In this document: in pieces, positions 1 to 6,631 of the stretch
How the letters are laid out: each line of letters opens with the position of its first letter
How positions within the stretch are numbered: the stretch's first letter is position 1
NCBI GenBank assembly: GCA_023398105.1
Contig: JAEWST010000149.1
Span: forward strand, 1-9,414
DNA length: 9,414 nt
Reading direction: 5' to 3'
Source of the DNA: Bacillota bacterium
GTDB lineage: Bacteria > Bacillota > Clostridia > Acetivibrionales > DSM-1351
Notes under the pieces: generated by a model
What the model saw: the letters and a program-made list of their open reading frames with translations, nothing else
Told to the model about the DNA's origin: nothing
The model's database searches: none
Program-made: the position numbers and the translations under genes

Positions 1-129
1 GAAACGCCGCTGATTGTAATAGCTTGAAAATATAGTTAGTGCAAACATGGTGGATTTTCAAGCTCCAAAAACCACAAGTGGTTTTTGACGGTGTATTTGT
101 ACATCGAAAAATTTCATTTTGAATCTAAG
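1..129 (+). repeat. Right half of a structured dispersed repeat (copy A), cut by the window edge
   Basis: The sequence shows two adjacent hairpins. The first is a perfect 11-bp inverted repeat, AGCTTGAAAAT at 21-31 with ATTTTCAAGCT at 54-64, whose 22-nt loop contains CATGG. The second is AAAAACCAC (67-75) with GTGGTTTTT (78-86). An outer helix ACGCCG (4-9) with CGGTGT (89-94), one G-U pair, can close both. Downstream, TTTTGAATCTAAG (117-129) resembles TTTTGAACCTAAC at 3751-3763 and the TTTTTAACCTAAC block of the 7953-8221 copy (- strand). The layout of two hairpins inside a closing stem, with CATGG in the first loop, matches that copy. Membership is inferred from architecture and short blocks, not from continuous identity. 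The left half lies outside the window, and no right terminal repeat is evident after 129. Confidence 0.5.
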
Positions 130-640
130 CGTTATAACAATATTGTTTGTAAATAGATAAAAATTCATTCTCAATAAAAATATAATTAAGGATTATGTTA
201 TTGTTATTAATTGGAGTTTTGTCTTCCTTGATTTAGATTATTAGACATTATTTGTATCGGAAGATTATATTTTCAGCTTTATAATTTTTAGAAATATTAC
301 TATTATATGAATAAATTGATCTCACAATTTGTATTATGTCTTAGAATAGTAATAATATAAATTATGCTGAAACTTATATAAATCAAGTCAAATTGACAAT
401 TTACACCATATAGAATATAATACTAACACTGCTAGTATTTCTATCTTTATCTACATCTTTATCTTAATAGTTATGAGGTTAAAGCTTATTTGTATAATGA
501 ATTTTTGTTGTGAGAGGCTACTGTTTTTTTACATAATAATATATTTAATTGAATAGTTTATTTGTAGTTGGTAAATTATTAAGAAAAAGAGTCAAAGTCA
601 CAATAAACTAAAGTAGATATAGACATAGCTGATAATTTAT
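130..640. other. AT-rich intergenic stretch without a gene
   Basis: About 500 bases of very AT-rich DNA with no credible open reading frame on either strand. A TATAAT hexamer occurs at 493-498 but has no good -35 partner and no gene just downstream. I see no RNA gene, repeat or terminator here. Confidence 0.6.
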
Positions 641-649
641 TGTTTGTTT

Positions 650-779
650 TATACTAATTTGACAAAGAACCCTTAGCAAAATTTCGGAGGTAGTATCATT
701 GCTATACCTTTACAAAACAAAGGTTTTAGCAAAGCAATTCACTAAATTTTTGACCCAAAGTTGGGCGTAGGAGGTTAAT
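650..779 (+). promoter_or_regulatory. Structured 5' leader of the cation ATPase gene
   Basis: A possible -10 box, TATACT, lies at 650-655 with only a weak -35 before it. The leader holds a two-part hairpin at 699-732: TTGCTA (699-704) pairs with TAGCAA (727-732), and ACCTTT (706-711) pairs with AAAGGT (719-724) around a 7-nt loop. TAGCAA also occurs at 674-679, so TTGCTA could pair with either partner and give two exclusive folds. A small CCCAA/TTGGG hairpin (754-765) sits just before the Shine-Dalgarno AGGAGG (769-774), which is five bases from the ATG. This resembles a regulated leader. I do not see the GGGGAGUA core of the yybP-ykoY manganese riboswitch, so the class is unknown. Confidence 0.4.
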
Positions 780-3446
780 ATGTGGTTTTCGCAGTCACAA
801 GATGAAGTATTAAAAAAACTTGATGTAAATCCTTCAAAGGGTCTATCAAGTGCAGAAGCTAAATCAAGGCTTGAAAAGTACGGAGAGAACAAACTTAAAA
901 GCAAACCAAAGAAAAGCTTGATAGCACTATTCTTTTCTCAGCTTAAAGATATGCTGATTTATGTTCTCTTAGGTGCAGCATTAATTACAATGATTATAGG
1001 AGAATATACCGACTCCATAATAATCCTATTAGTTGTTATTTTGAATGCTGTAATTGGCGTAGTACAAGAATACAAGGCAGGAAAGGCTATAGAAGCTCTT
1101 CAGAAAATGACAACTCCAAAAGCTGTGGTAAGACGTGATGGAGAAGCAAAAGAAGTTAATTCTGAAGAAATAGTTCCTGGTGATATTGTCATTTTAGATG
1201 CTGGTAGATTTGTGCCTGCTGATTTGAGACTAATTGAAAGTGCAAATCTTCAGATCGAAGAATCAGCATTAACAGGAGAGTCTGTTCCATCAGATAAGGA
1301 TTCAAAATCAATTTATGAAGATCCTAAAACACCTATAGGTGACAAGTCTAATATGGCTTTTATGTCAACTCTAACCACTTATGGCAGAGGCGAAGGTGTT
1401 GTTATTGCAACTGCAATGGAAACTGAGATTGGTAAAATAGCAAAAATACTTGATGAAGACAATGATGAAATGACTCCTTTGCAAAAAAGATTGGAAGAAC
1501 TTGGCAAAGTACTTGGATTTATTGCAATAGGCATTTGTGTTGTTATCTTCATTATTGCATTAATTCAAAAAAGAGACCTCTTTGAAATGTTCTTAACCGC
1601 TATCAGCTTGGCAGTTGCTGCAATTCCTGAGGGTCTTGCTGCAATAGTTGCTATTGTGTTAGCACTTGGCGTCACAAAAATGTCTAAAATCAATGCAATA
1701 GTTAAAAAGCTCCCAGCCGTTGAAACTTTAGGCTCTGTTAATATTATTTGCTCGGACAAAACAGGCACACTGACACAAAACAAGATGACAGTCGTAAAGC
1801 ATTATACCTTTAATAAGCTTGAAGATGTGCCTGCAACTGAATCAGGTCTAGAAGCTTCAAGTGACAAGGTAGAACTGATTAAATCCCTTGTGTTATGTTC
1901 AGATGCAACCTACGAAAACGGACAAGGCACGGGAGACCCTACTGAAATTGCTTTGATTATTTTGGGTGATAAATACCAACTATCAAGAAGTAGCTTAAAT
2001 TCAAAGCATAACAGGGTATCTGAAAAGCCATTTGATTCAGACAGAAAACTAATGTCAACCTTAAATAAAGAAGAAAATGGATACAGAGTCCACACTAAAG
2101 GTGCAATAGACAACCTGTTAAAAATTTCCAACAGTGCTCTTGTAGATGGCAAAATAGTTCCGTTGACTGATGCCATGAAGGAAAATTATTTAAAAATTAC
2201 TGAGCAGATGTCTGATTCAGCTTTAAGAGTGCTAGGTGTAGCATTTAAGGATACAAACAGCATTATAGAGCCTGATGCTATGGAGCAGGATTTAACTATA
2301 TTAGGTTTAGTTGGAATGATCGACCCTCCAAGACTGGAAGTTAAAGCTTCTATTGCAGAAGCCAAAACTGCTGGAATTACACCTATTATGATTACAGGAG
2401 ATCACAAAAACACTGCAGTTGCAATTGCAAAAGAACTGGGAATTGCAGATTCAATCGAGCAAAGCTTGACAGGTGCAGAAATAGATGAAATATCAGACGA
2501 GGAATTCTCAAAGAATATTAATAATTATAGAGTGTTCGCAAGAGTTTCTCCTGAGCACAAGGTTAAAATAGTAAGAGCCTTTAAGTCCCACGGTAATATT
2601 GTTTCTATGACAGGTGACGGCGTAAATGATGCTCCATCCTTAAAATTTGCTGATATAGGTGTTGCTATGGGTATCACTGGAACAGATGTTGCTAAAGGTG
2701 CAAGTGACATGATTTTAACAGATGACAACTTTACAACTATCGTTCATGCTATTGAAGAAGGCAGAAATATTTATAATAATATAAAGAAGGCTGTCATTTT
2801 CCTATTGTCCTGTAATTTAGGTGAGGTTATAACAGTATTTTTATCTATTCTGTTCTTCTGGCCTGTGCCTTTGCTGCCAACTCAGATTCTTTGGATAAAT
2901 CTAATTACAGATACTTTACCAGCTATTTCGCTTGGAATTGACCCAGGTGACAAGGATGTTATGAAAAGGAAGCCTAGAAATCCAAAGGATAGCTTTTTTG
3001 CAAACGGTGCAGCCTTTAACGCAATCATGGGCGGAACACTAATAGGTATATTAACCCTATTGGCGTTCTATTTTGGGTTACATGAACACGGATATGCTTT
3101 AGGTTCAAAAAATATACCTGAAGATGTTTTGACATACGCTAGAACAATGTCCTTTGTTGTATTGGCAGCATCCCAGTTATTTTATTCATTATCAATGAGG
3201 AGTGCCACTAAGTCCATATTTAAAGTCGGATTGTTCACAAATAAGTATTTGATTGGTGCTATAATTGCTGGGTTTATTCTACAGCTGGGAGTCATATCCA
3301 TACCTTTCCTTGCTAATGCCTTTAAAGTGCATAACTTAAGTGTAATGGATTGGGGAATTGTAATTTTATTTGCTCTAATCCCTCTAACAATTAATGAACT
3401 GTATAAGCTAGTAAGGTCTTTAATAAAAACTAAATCAGAAGCATAG
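780..3446 (+). CDS. P2A-type cation-transporting ATPase (Ca2+-ATPase, SERCA/PMCA-like)
   Basis: An 888-residue, full-length P-type ATPase that would pump Ca2+ (possibly Mn2+) out of the cytoplasm using ATP. The order of parts is as expected: N-terminal cation ATPase domain (about 1-60), actuator domain with TGES at 165-168, M4 with the ion-binding PEGL (283-286), the phosphorylation motif CSDKTGT with acceptor Asp326, the nucleotide domain with KGA (440-442), the hinge motifs MITGDH (537-542) and TGDGVNDAP (611-619), and C-terminal membrane helices. Residues matching the SERCA calcium sites are visible: Glu284 in M4, Asn679 and Glu682 in M5 (NLGE), Asn707, Thr710 and Asp711 in M6 (NLITD). The match supports Ca2+, but bacterial relatives also move Mn2+ and sequence alone does not settle this. 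The ATG has AGGAGG five bases upstream. It is the only + strand gene, stands alone and ends at a strong terminator. Confidence 0.95.
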   Translation: MWFSQSQDEVLKKLDVNPSKGLSSAEAKSRLEKYGENKLKSKPKKSLIALFFSQLKDMLIYVLLGAALITMIIGEYTDSIIILLVVILNAVIGVVQEYKAGKAIEALQKMTTPKAVVRRDGEAKEVNSEEIVPGDIVILDAGRFVPADLRLIESANLQIEESALTGESVPSDKDSKSIYEDPKTPIGDKSNMAFMSTLTTYGRGEGVVIATAMETEIGKIAKILDEDNDEMTPLQKRLEELGKVLGFIAIGICVVIFIIALIQKRDLFEMFLTAISLAVAAIPEGLAAIVAIVLALGVTKMSKINAIVKKLPAVETLGSVNIICSDKTGTLTQNKMTVVKHYTFNKLEDVPATESGLEASSDKVELIKSLVLCSDATYENGQGTGDPTEIALIILGDKYQLSRSSLNSKHNRVSEKPFDSDRKLMSTLNKEENGYRVHTKGAIDNLLKISNSALVDGKIVPLTDAMKENYLKITEQMSDSALRVLGVAFKDTNSIIEPDAMEQDLTILGLVGMIDPPRLEVKASIAEAKTAGITPIMITGDHKNTAVAIAKELGIADSIEQSLTGAEIDEISDEEFSKNINNYRVFARVSPEHKVKIVRAFKSHGNIVSMTGDGVNDAPSLKFADIGVAMGITGTDVAKGASDMILTDDNFTTIVHAIEEGRNIYNNIKKAVIFLLSCNLGEVITVFLSILFFWPVPLLPTQILWINLITDTLPAISLGIDPGDKDVMKRKPRNPKDSFFANGAAFNAIMGGTLIGILTLLAFYFGLHEHGYALGSKNIPEDVLTYARTMSFVVLAASQLFYSLSMRSATKSIFKVGLFTNKYLIGAIIAGFILQLGVISIPFLANAFKVHNLSVMDWGIVILFALIPLTINELYKLVRSLIKTKSEA

Positions 3447-3475
3447 AATTTTTGAGCTGAGCAAAGAAAAATTCT
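3445..3475 (+). other. Small hairpin overlapping the ATPase stop codon
   Basis: AGAATTTTT (3445-3453) pairs with AAAAATTCT (3467-3475), nine base pairs around a 13-nt loop. It starts inside the TAG stop codon and comes just before the main terminator. It may help protect the mRNA 3' end. Confidence 0.4.
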
Positions 3476-3484
3476 TGTAAATAG

Positions 3485-3522
3485 GGTTGCCACAAAATTA
3501 ATTTTTTGTGGCAACCTTTTTT
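3485..3522 (+). terminator. Intrinsic terminator of the cation ATPase gene
   Basis: GGTTGCCACAAAA (3485-3497) and TTTTGTGGCAACC (3504-3516) form a perfect 13-bp stem with a 6-nt loop, followed by TTTTTT (3517-3522). It lies about 40 bases after the stop codon. Confidence 0.93.
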
Positions 3523-3619
3523 ATTTCCAAAAAATCTAATCAATTAATTATTCGACTTTACATTAAAAAGATAAATTTAGTAAAACAGATTGCTATTCAG
3601 ACAGTTAGTATAAATTATT

Positions 3620-3763
3620 AATTCAGCTCTCCTACATAAAAATTCTATTGTGTTGCTGCTTATCAATGGTTTGTTGCCGAAATACAGGAACTAGGATCGG
3701 CAAAAAAACTTGGAGCGTGCTAAACGATAGCAAACATGAATGAATATTGCTTTTGAACCTAAC
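3620..3763 (+). repeat. Structured dispersed repeat, 3'-truncated copy (copy B)
   Basis: The 20-mer CTTATCAATGGTTTGTTGCC at 3659-3678 is identical to the - strand of 8165-8184 in the best copy. Homology continues on both sides: CTCCTACATAAAAATTCTAT before it against CTCACATAAAATCTAT in the other copy, GGCAAAAAAACTT (3699-3711) against AGCAAAAAAACTT, and TTTTGAACCTAAC (3751-3763) against TTTTTAACCTAAC. The two apical hairpins are missing, and no right terminal repeat follows 3763, where a terminator begins. This looks like a decayed or deleted member. Confidence 0.65.
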
Positions 3764-3803
3764 AAAAAAGGATAGTAGCTTATTAAAAGCCAAACTATCC
3801 TTT
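3764..3803 (-). terminator. Intrinsic terminator of the zinc-ribbon gene
   Basis: Read on the - strand, AAAGGATAGT (3803-3794) pairs with ACTATCCTTT (3776-3767), with an inner GCTT/AAGC pairing, and runs into a TTTTTT tract (3769-3764). It lies about 80 bases past the zinc-ribbon stop codon. Confidence 0.8.
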
Positions 3804-3823
3804 AGTTATCTTATATCTTTTAG

Positions 3824-3847
3824 AGTCAACTCCAATGGAGTTTAACT
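3824..3847 (-). other. Short hairpin downstream of the zinc-ribbon gene
   Basis: AACTCC (3828-3833) and GGAGTT (3837-3842) form a 6-bp stem with a 3-nt loop, extended by AGT/ACT. There is no clear U-tract, so it is not called as a terminator on its own. Confidence 0.35.
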
Positions 3848-3882
3848 TTTAAGCATTGCAACTCATTGAGTCTCAATACTGC

Positions 3883-4086
3883 TTACCATCTGTTTCCGCC
3901 ACCGAAGCCTCTGTTTCCGCCACCGTTTCCGCCTCTGTTTGATCTCTGTTGCTTTCTAGCTGCTCTGCAATCAGGACATCTTTGTGGTTCGTTTTCGAAA
4001 CCCTTCTCTTTGTAAAATGCCTGTTCACTTTCTGTAAATGTGAAAGTAGCACTGCAATCCTTGCATGTAATAGTCTTATCTGCCAT
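3883..4086 (-). CDS. Small zinc-ribbon protein with Gly/Arg/Asn-rich tail
   Basis: A complete 67-residue protein. Two cysteine knuckles, CKDC (residues 8-11) and CPDC (37-40), are spaced as in the short probable-zinc-ribbon family common in clostridia and should bind one zinc ion. Aromatic residues lie between them (FTF at 15-17, FY at 24-25). Residues 41-67 are basic and low in complexity, with RGG/GGN repeats like the tails of RNA-binding proteins, ending in Trp. A role in binding nucleic acid, perhaps RNA, is an inference from composition; the family has no proven function I can cite. AGGAGGT (4101-4095) sits at good spacing before the ATG. The gene has its own promoter, a leader of about 110 nt and a terminator, so it is monocistronic. 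The tail is encoded by short DNA repeats and may vary in length. Confidence 0.88.
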   Translation of the reverse strand: MADKTITCKDCSATFTFTESEQAFYKEKGFENEPQRCPDCRAARKQQRSNRGGNGGGNRGFGGGNRW

Positions 4087-4197
4087 TTGTATATACCTCC
4101 TAAAATTTTTTGGGATTTAAAAATCTCTGAGTAAAGCCCGCTCTTAATAAAAGGAGGTTTGTTCAAAAATAAATAACCCATTAGTTATATAACTACT
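4087..4197 (-). promoter_or_regulatory. Long 5' leader with an anti-Shine-Dalgarno sequence
   Basis: The predicted mRNA leader contains ACCTCCT (- strand of 4158-4152), an exact 7-nt complement of the Shine-Dalgarno AGGAGGT (- strand of 4101-4095). Pairing would loop out about 50 nt and hide the ribosome binding site. This could be a translational switch responding to temperature or to a trans factor. The complementarity is visible; the control is inferred. Confidence 0.4.
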
Positions 4198-4203
4198 TTA
4201 GTA

Positions 4204-4232
4204 AGCATAACACATTTTAATTATATTTGCAA
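4204..4232 (-). promoter_or_regulatory. Sigma-A-type promoter of the zinc-ribbon gene
   Basis: On the - strand, TTGCAA (4232-4227) and TATGCT (4209-4204) are separated by exactly 17 bases. Transcription would start near 4197. Confidence 0.5.
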
Positions 4233-4280
4233 TCCACAAATAGAAATATTTCCCACAGATTTATTTTTTATGTTATTAAC

Positions 4281-4417
4281 TCAACTTTCGGATGAAAAGT
4301 CTATCTATGCTCAAGTTTACAAATGGCTTGTTGCCACGTAAACCAGCTTATTTTATATAATTATTTATCTTTTCATTTGATAAGTTTAAACACCTACAAT
4401 TCAACTGGGAAAGTTGA
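4281..4417 (+). repeat. Structured dispersed repeat, short copy with both ends (copy C)
   Basis: The ends are inverted repeats, TCAACTTTC (4281-4289) and GAAAGTTGA (4409-4417). The left arm aligns with the right arm of the best copy read on the - strand: AACTTTC, then AAAA-TCTATC, then AAATGGCTTGTTGCCA against CAATGGTTTGTTGCCA. The right arm matches too: CATTTGATAAGT, then ACACCTACAATT, then CAACTGGGAAAGTT against CAACTGCGAAAGTT. The core is only about 35 bases and lacks the apical hairpins. TTATTAA occurs on both sides (4273-4279 and 4419-4425), a possible 7-bp target-site duplication. Confidence 0.68.
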
Positions 4418-4641
4418 ATTATTAATCACAATCTTAATATTGAAATTAACTTTCTTACTTCTACTGTGTTACTTCAAAAGTATTGTCAAAGTCAATTACT
4501 ATCGGCTAAATATCCGATTATATTGGACGATAGTTTGGGTTTGAGGCTAAAGCCTCCTAGAAATCATAAAACAAATTCAAACCCCAACTGCATTAAATGA
4601 ATTATTCGTCTAAAAGGTGAAGGCTTGAATCGTAATTGACT
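4418..4641. other. Gene-free stretch with nested inverted repeats
   Basis: No gene seen. Three pairings stand out: ACTATCG (4498-4504) with CGATAGT (4528-4534); GGGTTTGA (4537-4544) with TCAAACCC (4577-4584); and a tight GAGGC-TAAA-GCCTC hairpin (4543-4556). No U-tract follows in either direction, so a simple terminator is unlikely. AACTTTC at 4448-4454 could be a remnant of another repeat end, but the match is weak. Confidence 0.45.
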
Positions 4642-5640
4642 TTAGTCAACCTTATAATACCCACCTTTTTCCATAGCAATATGTCTCGACTCATAGGGCA
4701 TATTATCTATCGTCAAAACAACTTTATCGGAATTGTAATAATGACCTAAAGTGTTTACGATACTTTGAATTATCATTTTTTCATATAATGCACCAACTTT
4801 TATTTCTTCTAAAAAAGCATTATTTAAATCAATATATACAATATTATCTTTGTTTATATATAAGCTATTAACCTCCGTATTAGTTGTAAATTTATCTCCT
4901 GCCTTATCCTTAATCAACTCTTTGTATACATTTTCTAATACCTGCTTTGTTATATCATTAGTCTTAAAAATCACTTCTTTCTTTTGATAAACAATTTTGT
5001 TTTTATTAGCATCGGGATAATAAAAATTGATACTCTGTATAAATGATGCATTTTCCTCAATTTTACTAAGAGAAGAACTAATTTCAGCCTCCCCAGAGTT
5101 AAATACAACTTTTACCAATCCTATGTTTTTTGCATAATAATTAATAGTTTTTCCATTTGAATTGTCAGTAGTCACCTCAATAGCTTTATAGCTACCTGAA
5201 GGCGTAGTAATATCAACAGAATTATTAGTTATGGTTCGTACACTCGAATCCTTTAATGTCCAAGTTGTACCCTTTACCAAAGGTTCCATCAATAGAATTT
5301 CATTTGCACCTCCAGCTGCTTCCAAATAGTTTTCTCTAAAATATGTCTCACCTCTGGAAATTAATTGAGTAAGCTTGCCATCCTTTATCTGAAGCACCTT
5401 TACTGTTTCTGTGCCGCCATTATTGATTCTTTGCTGAACCTTATCTGCTGAAGTATAGTCAATATATACATTATAAGCAGCGTATTCATTGCCTTTGCCT
5501 TCATATATATACTTGACGTTTTCTTTTATAGGAAAATAATCCTGTACTTTCGCCTGTGTTTTTAAACTATTATTTTTTGCACAGCCTGAAATGAGAGCAA
5601 TAAAGATAACTATAGCGAAAATCGAAATATATTTTTTCAT
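4642..5640 (-). CDS. GerMN-domain lipoprotein
   Basis: A 332-residue predicted lipoprotein on the outer face of the cell membrane. The signal peptide starts MKKYISIFAIV and ends in the lipobox LISGC, with Cys20 as the lipidated residue. Residues of about 30-195 form a beta-rich region (YFPIKENVKYIYEG at the start, INYYAKNIGLVKV near the end) of a type seen in other clostridial lipoproteins. Residues of about 204-318 match the GerMN (sporulation/spore-germination) domain: INFYYPD start, the helical VLENVYKELI segment, and VYIDLNNAFLEE followed by a long helix. GerMN proteins such as GerM help in spore envelope assembly; a similar role here is inferred. An in-frame TTG seven codons upstream extends the frame, but GGAGG lies between it and ATG 5640, so the ATG is the start. 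It stands alone; no clear terminator follows. Confidence 0.85.
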   Translation of the reverse strand: MKKYISIFAIVIFIALISGCAKNNSLKTQAKVQDYFPIKENVKYIYEGKGNEYAAYNVYIDYTSADKVQQRINNGGTETVKVLQIKDGKLTQLISRGETYFRENYLEAAGGANEILLMEPLVKGTTWTLKDSSVRTITNNSVDITTPSGSYKAIEVTTDNSNGKTINYYAKNIGLVKVVFNSGEAEISSSLSKIEENASFIQSINFYYPDANKNKIVYQKKEVIFKTNDITKQVLENVYKELIKDKAGDKFTTNTEVNSLYINKDNIVYIDLNNAFLEEIKVGALYEKMIIQSIVNTLGHYYNSDKVVLTIDNMPYESRHIAMEKGGYYKVD

Positions 5641-5702
5641 AATAAATAACCTCCACGCCAAATTTGAGCAAAAAATAGTGAAACATAAGTTGAAAGCAAT
5701 GA

Positions 5703-5717
5703 TTTAGCATAGCTAAA
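5703..5717. promoter_or_regulatory. Palindrome upstream of the GerMN lipoprotein gene
   Basis: TTTAGC (5703-5708) and GCTAAA (5712-5717) form a 6+3+6 inverted repeat about 65 bases before the start codon. It could be an operator, but no regulator is identified and no convincing -10/-35 pair is seen. Confidence 0.3.
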
Positions 5718-5770
5718 ATATTCTTTTCTTAATATTTTAAGTAGTATACCCTTATTTGTTCAAAAATAAA

Positions 5771-5808
5771 TCAAAAACAGCTCCCTTTTATTACAGGAAG
5801 CCGCTTCT
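5771..5808 (-). terminator. Intrinsic terminator of the exported protein gene (5851-6534)
   Basis: On the - strand, AGAAGCGGCTTCC (5808-5796) pairs fully with GGGAGCTGTTTTT (5785-5773) if G-U pairs are allowed. The right arm supplies the T-rich tract, followed by GATTT. The loop is 10 nt. Confidence 0.65.
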
Positions 5809-5850
5809 AAAAATTTATGTATATTTATATATGTTATTGAATACCGTTAC

Positions 5851-6534
5851 TTATTTCAATTCTTTTTCTTGCTCTCCTTCTGCTTTGATTTTATCTACTT
5901 TTTCTTTAATAGCCTTTACCAGTGTATCTTCAGGTACATTATCATTAATAAACTGATAATTATTTGTTCGTTTGGTTTTACCATTTGAAATAATTATGTT
6001 TCCCTGAAGAGGATTGATTAGTGAGCAAGGACAATACCACTCAAAATCTTCATAGCTTGCTAAAAAGAGGAGGTGCCGTTCACCGAGCTGAAAATAATTT
6101 GATCCTGCTTCTGATTCTAAATAATCTACACCGTTATAGTTTCCTCCATATTGCTTTACTTCAACAATATCTCCTCGCTTTATATTACCTTTAATTGCTT
6201 TATCAACTCTGAATTCGGAAACAGTATAGACTGAAGTCTCATTATTACGAGATATTCGTAATTCTTCAGGCACATTAACCTTGATAACCTCACCGACAAG
6301 AACTATATCTGCTCTTTTATCAAGCTCTTCATAATTATTGTAATACATATATGAACCTGAAGCAATTAGCCTATTTAATGATTTGCTTGGTTTATTATTA
6401 CTTAAGTCAACTATTTCGCCAAAAGATACCTTTGTAAAGACATCAGTAGACTGCATATTATATGCTATTAAAGATATCATAATTATTGTTGCTATAGCTA
6501 TTAGCGGTATAATTAGTTTTTTAGTTTTTAACAT
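5851..6534 (-). CDS. Membrane-anchored exported protein of unknown function
   Basis: A 227-residue protein. Residues of about 4-26 form one hydrophobic segment after a basic start (MLKTKK), so the rest should lie outside the cytoplasm; no lipobox is present. The body has a beta-rich region, about residues 75-160, with the pattern ADIVLVGEV, YTVSEFRVDKAIKGN, GDIVEVKQYGG and LGERHLLFL, then a YCPCS segment with two cysteines and a charged, lysine/glutamate-rich tail. I have seen this pattern in small exported Firmicutes proteins but cannot name a function. An earlier ATG (6540) is only two bases from AGGAGG, while ATG 6534 is about seven bases away, so the latter is preferred. The gene follows the broken HEPN gene by about 100 bases and has its own terminator. 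Confidence 0.75.
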   Translation of the reverse strand: MLKTKKLIIPLIAIATIIMISLIAYNMQSTDVFTKVSFGEIVDLSNNKPSKSLNRLIASGSYMYYNNYEELDKRADIVLVGEVIKVNVPEELRISRNNETSVYTVSEFRVDKAIKGNIKRGDIVEVKQYGGNYNGVDYLESEAGSNYFQLGERHLLFLASYEDFEWYCPCSLINPLQGNIIISNGKTKRTNNYQFINDNVPEDTLVKAIKEKVDKIKAEGEQEKELK

Positions 6535-6592
6535 TGACATTCCTCCTAATTAGTTCTTTGACATTCTCTCCGTAACTGCGTATTAATATAGA

Positions 6593-6613
6593 CATAATTT
6601 GTATATAATTATG
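6593..6613. promoter_or_regulatory. Inverted repeat upstream of the exported protein gene
   Basis: CATAATT (6593-6599) and AATTATG (6607-6613) are a perfect 7-bp inverted repeat with a 7-nt spacer, about 60 bases before the start codon. On position it could be an operator overlapping the promoter. The region is AT-rich, so chance is possible. Confidence 0.3.
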
Positions 6614-6631
6614 AGTTTTGAAAAAAACATT

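Noticed and set aside
659..664. Perfect TTGACA -35 box before the cation ATPase
   Set aside because: No acceptable -10 hexamer lies 16-18 bases downstream (the sequence there is TTTCGG).
660..779. yybP-ykoY manganese riboswitch upstream of the cation ATPase
   Set aside because: P2A ATPase genes often carry it, but the conserved GGGGAGUA-type core and its partner loop are not visible; only generic hairpins are.
3873..4181. 102-codon - strand frame overlapping the zinc-ribbon gene
   Set aside because: It is an out-of-frame shadow of the zinc-ribbon gene, whose cysteine knuckles and ribosome binding site are clear.
5641..5661. TTG start extending the GerMN lipoprotein by seven residues
   Set aside because: The Shine-Dalgarno GGAGG lies inside that extension, and the signal peptide starts naturally at MKKYIS.
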